This document shows, piece by piece, positions 58,557 through 64,000 of a stretch of DNA of 64,000 bases. Position 1 is the stretch's first letter. Every line of letters begins with the position of its first letter. Under the pieces are notes generated by a model that was not told where the DNA came from, did not search any database, and saw only the letters and a program-made list of their open reading frames with translations. The DNA comes from Acidimicrobiia bacterium (lineage in GTDB: Bacteria; Acidobacteriota; Vicinamibacteria; Vicinamibacterales; SCN-69-37), in contig VFZF01000002.1 in the NCBI GenBank assembly GCA_016871335.1, positions 1-64,000 of the forward strand, given 5' to 3'. The position numbers and the translations under genes are program-made.

Positions 58557-59891
58557 ATGTCGTCGCCCGCGACCCTTGTTGATGCCGCCACCGCGCTCCG
58601 GAACGGTCGTGTGACCGCTGCCGATCTGCTCGAGGCCGCGCTGCACGCCATCCGCCAGCACGACGGGCCCTCACACGCGTTTATCCGCGTCGAGGCGGAT
58701 GCCGCCAGGCGCGCCGCGCAGGAGGCCGACGCCGAACTTGCGAGTGGTCAGGACCGCGGCCCGCTGCACGGCCTGCCGATTTCGCTCAAGGACCTGATCG
58801 ATGTCGCCGGCCAGCCCACCACGGCGGCGTCGCGCGTACTCGCCGACAACGTCGCCACACGTGGTGCAGTGGTGACCGCCCGACTGGAGGCGGCCGGTGC
58901 CGTCCTCATCGGCAAAACCAATCTGCATGAATTCGCGCTTGGCACCACATCGGAGGACACCGCCTTCGGCATGGTGCTGAATCCCCGCGACCTGACCAGA
59001 TCTGCCGGCGGCTCCTCGGGTGGCTCCGCCGTGGCGGTTGCCACGGGGATGGGCCTGGCGTCGGTCGGCACCGACACAGGAGGCTCCGTCCGGATTCCCG
59101 CCGCCGCCTGTGGAGTTGTCGGCCTGAAACCGACGTCCGACGAGATCCCGGTGACCGGCGTCATTCCGCTCAGCCTCACGCTCGACCACGTCGGCCCACT
59201 GACACGCACTGTGCAGGACGCCGCATGGATGTGGTCCACGCTGGCCAATCGTCCCACGCACGCGGTGACACCTGTGGCCCCGGGCGATCTGCGCCTCGCG
59301 ATCCTCGGTGGCTACTTCGCCGCGCCGCTCGACGAGGAGGTCCTCCACGCTTTCACACACGCCACGGACGCGCTCGCGCGCTCGGGCGTACGGCTTGAAA
59401 CCCGCGACTTTGCCGACGCGTCACGCATCACCGAGACCTACGTGAACATCGTGCTCCCGGAAGGCGCGTCGTACCACGCACCATGGCTCGACAGTCGCGC
59501 CGACCTCTACAGCCCGGCCGTGCGCGACCGGTTCCGCGCCGGACGCGACATCACGGCCGTGGCATACATCGCGGCCCGTCAGCAGCGCATTCACATGCGC
59601 CACGCCGTGGAGGCGCTGCTGGATTCGGTGGACGCCCTCATCCTGCCGACCCTGCCGATCGTCGCCCCCGAGACCGGCGTTGCCGATGTCACGATCGGCG
59701 ACGAGACGATGCCCGTGCGAACGGCGATGCTCAAACACACACAACTCTTCAACATCACCGGCCACCCCGCCCTCTCGTTGCCGCTTGCCACGCCCGGATT
59801 GCCGGTGGGGCTGCAACTGGTCGGCGCGCGTGGTCAGACACCGCGGCTGCTCGACGTGGCCGCCGCCATCGAGTCGCTCGTATGCCGATAA
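58557..59891 (+). CDS. Amidase signature family hydrolase
   Basis: 444 aa. Catalytic triad of the family: Lys in GLPISLKDLIDVAG, cis-Ser and Ser nucleophile in SAGGSSGGSAVAVATGMGLASVGTDTGGSVRIPAAACG, and GLKPTSDEIPVTGVIPLS. HTQLFNITGHPALSLPL and GLPVGLQLVGARGQ close the fold. It resembles aryl-acylamidases and stand-alone GatA-like amidases more than true GatA; no gatB/gatC is nearby. The rhodanese start overlaps its 3' end by 10 bp. Confidence 0.9.
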   Translation: MSSPATLVDAATALRNGRVTAADLLEAALHAIRQHDGPSHAFIRVEADAARRAAQEADAELASGQDRGPLHGLPISLKDLIDVAGQPTTAASRVLADNVATRGAVVTARLEAAGAVLIGKTNLHEFALGTTSEDTAFGMVLNPRDLTRSAGGSSGGSAVAVATGMGLASVGTDTGGSVRIPAAACGVVGLKPTSDEIPVTGVIPLSLTLDHVGPLTRTVQDAAWMWSTLANRPTHAVTPVAPGDLRLAILGGYFAAPLDEEVLHAFTHATDALARSGVRLETRDFADASRITETYVNIVLPEGASYHAPWLDSRADLYSPAVRDRFRAGRDITAVAYIAARQQRIHMRHAVEALLDSVDALILPTLPIVAPETGVADVTIGDETMPVRTAMLKHTQLFNITGHPALSLPLATPGLPVGLQLVGARGQTPRLLDVAAAIESLVCR

Positions 59892-60295
59892 CCGATCTCT
59901 CCGTGTCCGCCGCGCACGCGGCCCGTACCAGCGGGACCACACTCGTCGACGTCCGGTCCACGCCCGAATTTGATCCAGGTCACCCGGCCGGCGCGGTCAA
60001 CGTGCCGCTGCTGCAGCCGGACGAAGACACCGGCGTGATGCTGCCGAACCCAGATTTCATCCGCGTGATGCAAGCCAACTTCCCACCGGATACACCGCTT
60101 GCCCTCAGTTGCCAGACCGGCGGCCGCTCCTCACGCGCAGCCCGGATGCTCGAGGCCTTCGGATTCACCAACGTCTCGAATGTGACGGGGGGCTGGGCAG
60201 CCTGGCAACAGGCAGGGCTGCCCACCGAGCAGGGCGAGGGCTACCAGGATTTGCTAGACCGGTGTCAATCGGGCACTGGGGCAATGGGGCAATGA
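59882..60295 (+). CDS. Rhodanese-like sulfurtransferase
   Basis: 137 aa, a single rhodanese domain: LVDVRSTPEFDPGHPAGAVNVPLL and LALSCQTGGRSSRAARML with the active-site Cys77 in a six-residue CxTGxRS-type loop, then GFTNVSNVTGGWAAW. The final residues (RCQSGTGAMGQ) are encoded by a GGGGCAAT repeat that runs over the stop. Overlap with the amidase gene suggests coupling, though a functional link is not evident. Confidence 0.88.
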   Translation: MPITDLSVSAAHAARTSGTTLVDVRSTPEFDPGHPAGAVNVPLLQPDEDTGVMLPNPDFIRVMQANFPPDTPLALSCQTGGRSSRAARMLEAFGFTNVSNVTGGWAAWQQAGLPTEQGEGYQDLLDRCQSGTGAMGQ

Positions 60296-60330
60296 ATTTC
60301 ACTGCCTCAGTGGCTCATTGCCTCATTGAT
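60272..60330. repeat. GGGGCAAT array and inverted words
   Basis: GGGCACTG, GGGCAATG and GGGCAATG are followed by TTGCCTCA/CATTGCCTC words in the opposite sense, able to fold; it spans the rhodanese stop and the 39-bp gap to the convergent small gene. Confidence 0.65.
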
Positions 60331-60334
60331 TAGG

Positions 60335-60547
60335 TCAGAGGTATTTGAACAACCCGCGCAGTGCATCGACGATGACGGAGCCGAGGGCTCGCATGGCGGG
60401 AGCCACGTCGCCTTGCGAAAGTTTTGAGACCGAATCAGCCACGGTCACCGGGTCGGTGAGCAGCAACCACACGGTGGCCGCCGCCATCGTAGCGGCCACC
60501 AACCCGATGATTCCCATCAGGCTGACGCTCCACCGGGCAAGGCTCAT
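60335..60547 (-). CDS. Small single-helix membrane protein
   Basis: 70 aa. One helix at about 8-30 (VSLMGIIGLVAATMAAATVWLLL), then a soluble tail ending VIVDALRGLFKYL, amphipathic. No recognisable domain. It follows the quinone-reductase-like gene by 13 bp on the same strand, so it is probably expressed as the last gene of that operon. The family is unknown to me; the composition and operon position support a real gene. Confidence 0.55.
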   Translation of the reverse strand: MSLARWSVSLMGIIGLVAATMAAATVWLLLTDPVTVADSVSKLSQGDVAPAMRALGSVIVDALRGLFKYL

Positions 60548-60560
60548 GGCACCGATCAGT

Positions 60561-61589
60561 CTAGCAGGTCAACACCACCTTCCCGAACGGCTGTCCGGCT
60601 TCGAGACATCGGTGGGCGTCGGCCGCCTCAGCCAGTGGAAACGTCCGGTCCACGACGGGCGCATACCATCCGCGGAAGAATCCGTCTGCGGCCTGCAATA
60701 ACTCCGCCTTCGCGCCCATGTAGGACCCCACACATGTAAGCTGCCGCGCGAAGAGATGCCGCAGATCCAGCGTCGCATCGAATCCGGTTGTCGCACCGCA
60801 CGTCACCAACCGGCCTCCGGTCGCCAGGCTGCGCACACTGGACGTCCACGTCGCCACACCGACGTGTTCGATGACAATGTCCACGCCGCGGCCGGCGGTC
60901 AACGCCTTGACCCGCTTCGGCACATCCTCCACGGACGAGTCGATCACCGCATCCACGCCGAGCGCGAGCGCCTTCGCGCACTTCGCGGCGCCACGCGCGG
61001 TCGCAATCACGCGCGCGCGCGCCGTTCGCGCAAGTTGTACAGCCGCCTGCCCGACGCCGCTGCCGGCCGCCACCACAAGCACCGTATCGGATGACGACAA
61101 CCGGCCGCCGGCGTAGAGCATGTGCCAGGCCGTGAGGAACGTCAGCGGGAACGCCGCTGCAGCGATGAAGTCGATGTGATCGGGAAGAGGCATGACGTTG
61201 ACCGCAGGCACGGTGACCCACTCGGCGTAGCCACCATCCGACTGGTAGCCGAGCACATCGTAGGCTTTGCAGAGAAAGTCGCGACCGGAGAGGCACTCGA
61301 GACATCGGCCACAACTGAGTCCCGGCTGCAGCATCACACGTTGTCCGACGGACAGGCCGGTGACATCCGCTCCGAGTTCCGCAATCGTGCCCGCCACCTC
61401 TGCGCCGGAGGTGTGCGGCATCGGCAGTTGCACGCGATCAAGACCGCGACGCTGCCACAGGTCGAGATGATTCAGCGCGCAGGCCTTCACACGGACGACG
61501 ACCCAGCCGGACTTCGCGTGTGGATCGGGCGCGTCTTCGTACTGGAGCACCTCCGGCCCGCCGTGCGCATGAAACCGAACGCTCTTCAT
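60561..61589 (-). CDS. Zinc-binding alcohol dehydrogenase / quinone oxidoreductase-like (MDR family)
   Basis: 342 aa. ACALNHLDLWQRRGL and PHTSGAEVAGTIAELG are the usual quinone-oxidoreductase start; a structural-zinc-like cluster CGRCLECLSGRDFLC is present; VLVVAAGSGVGQAAVQLARTARARVIATARG is the nucleotide-binding loop; GRGVDIVIEHVG and LFARQLTCVGSYMG are conserved in the crotonyl-CoA-reductase-like group. The ATG overlaps the M16 stop (ATGA), making an operon M16-M16-MDR-small protein. Confidence 0.9.
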   Translation of the reverse strand: MKSVRFHAHGGPEVLQYEDAPDPHAKSGWVVVRVKACALNHLDLWQRRGLDRVQLPMPHTSGAEVAGTIAELGADVTGLSVGQRVMLQPGLSCGRCLECLSGRDFLCKAYDVLGYQSDGGYAEWVTVPAVNVMPLPDHIDFIAAAAFPLTFLTAWHMLYAGGRLSSSDTVLVVAAGSGVGQAAVQLARTARARVIATARGAAKCAKALALGVDAVIDSSVEDVPKRVKALTAGRGVDIVIEHVGVATWTSSVRSLATGGRLVTCGATTGFDATLDLRHLFARQLTCVGSYMGAKAELLQAADGFFRGWYAPVVDRTFPLAEAADAHRCLEAGQPFGKVVLTC

Positions 61590-62965
61590 TCGCCCGTCCC
61601 TCCCGCCGGGTCGACGTCCTCAATTTCCTCGATCGTCCGGCCGAATTCATCAAGCGCATCACGCCAGGTGGATCCGTCGCCGACCAGCACGATGGTCGCG
61701 TCCGACGGCCTCACGTGGCGCACCGCAGCGGCTGACACGTCGGCGGCCGTGACGGCTTCGACACCGGGAACGTATCGCGCAAAGGTGTCCTCGGGCAACC
61801 CAAACGTGGCGAGTCGGACGGCCGCATGCGCGAGGTGCGCGGGCGTTTCGAAATGGCGGACGTACCCGCGCGTGAGCGACGACTTGGCGCGTGCCAGTTC
61901 ATCCCCCTCGGCGGGGCGCGCGCCGCCCACGGCCGCAAACTCGGCAAGGATTTCGCGCACCGCCAGCGGCGTCGCGTCCGCCTGCACGGCGGTGTCACAC
62001 GAAAACGCACCGCCGGCGACGCGGAAATCAAAGCCCGTGTGGGCGCCGTAGGTCAGGCCGCGCGCCTCGCGCAGATTGAGATTGATGCGGCTGGTGAACT
62101 GGCCGCCGAGCACCGCATTCAGCGTGACGAGCGCGTGATATGCATCCACATGGCGCGATGGCCCGAGATGCCCGACGCGCACTTCGGTTTGCGGCGACCC
62201 CGGACGATGCACCAGCCACAATTTCGGCGGCTGGTCGACCGGCACCACCGGCGCGGGCGCGGCTACGTGGCTGGCGACGGCCGACCAGCGGCGGGCCTGA
62301 CGGGCGACGACCTCCTGCACAAGGCCCGCCTCAACATCTCCGGCGACAATACACGTCGACCCGACCGGCGTGACCACACGTCCGTGACACGCACGCACGT
62401 CATCGAGCGAGAATCCCTCAAGCGCGGCCGTGGTGCCGAACGTGCTGTGGCCGTACGGATGCGCACCGAACACTCCGCGCAGCAACGCGCGGTCGGCGAT
62501 GGCGGACGCGGAACTGCGCAACTGCCGCAGCCGGTTCAGGCGCATCTCCACCACACGCAGGAAATCGCTCTCCTCGAACCGGGGACGCGCGACGATGTCG
62601 AACAACAATTCCACAGCGGGTTCGAAACACCGCGAGAGCACCGTCAGCGACAATGTCGTGACATCCGGCCCGATGTCCACGGAGATTTCGGTACCGAGCG
62701 AGGCAAAGGCGGCGGCCAGACCGATGGCGTCCCGGTCGCCGGCGCCCTCATCAAACATGTCGGCGACGACGCCCGCGAGACCGGGCTGGTCCTGCGGATC
62801 GTGCCGGGAGCCAAACGGCACCGCGAGGGCAACCGTCGCCACGGGCAACGCCGTATGGGGAATGCTCCAGACCTGCAGGCCGCTATCGAGCGCGGCCTTC
62901 TGCAGCGAAGGAAACCTGACGATCGATGGCTCGCCGGGGTCGGGAGGCGTAAACCGATTGCTCAT
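61586..62965 (-). CDS. M16-family peptidase homologue, non-catalytic subunit
   Basis: 459 aa. Typical M16 N-domain (DSGLQVWSIPHTALPVATVALAVPFGSRHDP) but where active members have HxxEH there is GLAGVVADMFDEGAGD, so the zinc site is absent. The C-domain is intact (PSRHVDAYHALVTLNAVLGGQFTSRINLNLREARGLTYGAH, with the R-Y/LTYG pair). This is the pattern of the inactive partner in bacterial heterodimeric M16 enzymes; its ATG overlaps the stop of the neighbouring M16 gene, the likely active subunit. Confidence 0.88.
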   Translation of the reverse strand: MSNRFTPPDPGEPSIVRFPSLQKAALDSGLQVWSIPHTALPVATVALAVPFGSRHDPQDQPGLAGVVADMFDEGAGDRDAIGLAAAFASLGTEISVDIGPDVTTLSLTVLSRCFEPAVELLFDIVARPRFEESDFLRVVEMRLNRLRQLRSSASAIADRALLRGVFGAHPYGHSTFGTTAALEGFSLDDVRACHGRVVTPVGSTCIVAGDVEAGLVQEVVARQARRWSAVASHVAAPAPVVPVDQPPKLWLVHRPGSPQTEVRVGHLGPSRHVDAYHALVTLNAVLGGQFTSRINLNLREARGLTYGAHTGFDFRVAGGAFSCDTAVQADATPLAVREILAEFAAVGGARPAEGDELARAKSSLTRGYVRHFETPAHLAHAAVRLATFGLPEDTFARYVPGVEAVTAADVSAAAVRHVRPSDATIVLVGDGSTWRDALDEFGRTIEEIEDVDPAGGTGE

Positions 62966-64000
62966 ACCGTGAACGTCGCCGCCCCGGAGTCAGGGAGCGC
63001 CAACGCCACCCGCCCCGTGGGCACCACCGACAACGTTGTCGCGAGCGACGGGTCGAGCCACCGCGCAACCGCGTCTCGCACATCGACGGGTGTCAGCTGC
63101 AGGTACCGCTCCAGATCGTCGCGGAAGTACGCGGGTGACCCCATGTAGACGTTGTAGGCGTTGAGCTGATCGGCCTTGCCGCCGAACCCGCCCAGCGTCT
63201 GCAACCGCGACATGAACGCGCTCTCCGCCTGCACGCGCGATCGTTCCAGTTCCTCCACCGTCGGTCCGTCAGTTGCCAGCCGCGCAATCTCGGCCATCAC
63301 CGCCTGACGCAGTGCCTCGAGCGGCACGTCCGGCGCGGCCGTGGCCACCACCTGGAAGAGACTGCCAAGTTCGCGCGAGCCCTGCGCCGCCCCGAGCTCG
63401 GCAGCTCGTCGGCGGTCGTGAATCAACGTGCGATAGAGCCGCGACGTGCGCCCGTTCGCCATGATGTCCGCCGCCACATCCAACGCGGCATCGTCGTCGC
63501 CGAAGAGCGGCGGGGACGGCCACAGCAGATACAGACGCGGCAACTCCACCCGGTCCTCGAGCATGAGACGACGCGCGACGGCGGCAGCGGGCGCAGCGGA
63601 CACCGGCGCGACCGGTGGCCCCTCAGGGATGTCCCCAAACAACCGTTCGGCCATGCCGAACGCCATCTCCACGTCAATATCGCCTGCAATCGCGAGCGAG
63701 GCGTTCCCGGGGTGGTAGTACGCGGAAAAAAACGCGCGCGCATCCTCGACTGTTGTCGCGCGCAGATCCGTGGGGTAGCCGATCGTCGGCCAATGATACG
63801 GATGGTCGACCGGATAGATCGCTTCCGACAGGGCGAAGTAGGCCAGCCCATACGGACGGTTCTCGTAACTCTGCCGGCGTTCGTTCAGCACGACTTCGCG
63901 CTCGGTCTCGAACCGCTCCCCGGTCAAAGCGGGCAGCAGCCAGCCCATGCGATCCGCTTCCATCCACAGGGCGAGTTCGGCGGCGCCGGCCGGCACCACC
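62962..64000 (-). CDS. M16-family peptidase, partial (5' end outside the window)
   Basis: 346 codons visible. ALWMEADRMGWLLPALTGERFETEREVVLNERRQSYENRPYG contains the downstream zinc-ligand Glu region (E in the E-x-x-V-V-x-x-E block); the HxxEH site lies beyond the right edge. YHPGNASLAIAGDID, LLWPSPPLFGDDDAALDVAADIMANGRTSRLYRTLI and LGGFGGKADQLNAYNVY follow the M16 pattern. With the downstream inactive homologue it should form a processing-peptidase-like complex, probably in the periplasm. Confidence 0.9.
   Translation of the reverse strand, partial: VVPAGAAELALWMEADRMGWLLPALTGERFETEREVVLNERRQSYENRPYGLAYFALSEAIYPVDHPYHWPTIGYPTDLRATTVEDARAFFSAYYHPGNASLAIAGDIDVEMAFGMAERLFGDIPEGPPVAPVSAAPAAAVARRLMLEDRVELPRLYLLWPSPPLFGDDDAALDVAADIMANGRTSRLYRTLIHDRRRAAELGAAQGSRELGSLFQVVATAAPDVPLEALRQAVMAEIARLATDGPTVEELERSRVQAESAFMSRLQTLGGFGGKADQLNAYNVYMGSPAYFRDDLERYLQLTPVDVRDAVARWLDPSLATTLSVVPTGRVALALPDSGAATFTV

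Overview
This is a GC-rich window from a Gram-negative bacterium. The lipid A/LPS core genes show the Gram-negative envelope. The mix of Oar-like TonB receptors with carboxypeptidase-regulatory-like domains, DUF1501/PSD1 pairs, VPS10/BNR 'glycosyl hydrolases', Tat-exported Gfo/Idh and TIM-barrel proteins, and M56/BlaI pairs is what I associate with Acidobacteriota, probably class Vicinamibacteria. That placement is inference; no rRNA is present. I see no transposase, integrase, phage or CRISPR.

Layout. 1-4506 (minus): an LPS operon waaA-lpxK-lpxL-waaF-gmhB, every junction a 4-bp GTGA/ATGA overlap. 4561-7924 (plus): gap-pgk-tpiA-secG, then a terminator and tRNA-Leu(GAG). 8227-10068: an ABC-F ATPase. 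10142-22646: a lipoprotein ApbE, then a plus-strand run of exported proteins (FGE-fold protein, Gfo/Idh oxidoreductase, sugar-isomerase-like TIM barrel, Oar receptor, YetA/PcRGLX-like protein, PIG-L deacetylase) that looks like a carbohydrate-processing locus. 22780-26829: MFS transporter, a decayed sensor kinase, cardiolipin synthase-like PLD, FdhD. 26924-30984: a truncated multihaem cytochrome, BlaI, an M56 peptidase, a TonB receptor. 31324-36531: NamZ/DUF1343, a large VPS10-like protein, a Spy/CpxP-like protein. 36832-41503: a ribose-type sugar ABC importer with a divergent lipoprotein aldose epimerase. 41579-48971: a propeller-zincin fusion, an FGGY kinase with a Gfo/Idh dehydrogenase, a GlcG/HbpS-like protein, an M20 peptidase. 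49038-53560: a DUF1501-PSD1 pair and cytochrome c. 53589-60295: SRPBCC protein, NhaA, pyruvate kinase, DsbA-like protein, a zinc alcohol dehydrogenase, amidase, rhodanese. 60335-64000: a small membrane protein, quinone-reductase-like enzyme and an M16 peptidase pair cut by the window edge.

The most distinctive content lies between and inside the genes. (1) Two perfect palindromes of one family (23-bp and 19-bp arms) sit in the lpxK reading frame in two different frames, like the protein-coding palindromic elements of Rickettsia. (2) A REP-like 28-bp palindrome occurs at least 11 times in two stem versions with compensatory base-pair swaps; one copy is translated inside apbE, and two form the 38-bp inverted ends of a 222-bp MITE-like unit. 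(3) Tandem 7-9 bp word arrays fill most gaps and spill into coding ends and linkers. (4) A third inverted-repeat family lies at gene 3' ends. (5) About ten genes have a -10 hexamer 6-9 nt before the start codon and no Shine-Dalgarno, which implies leaderless mRNAs; one divergent pair shares its -10 elements within an 18-bp gap.
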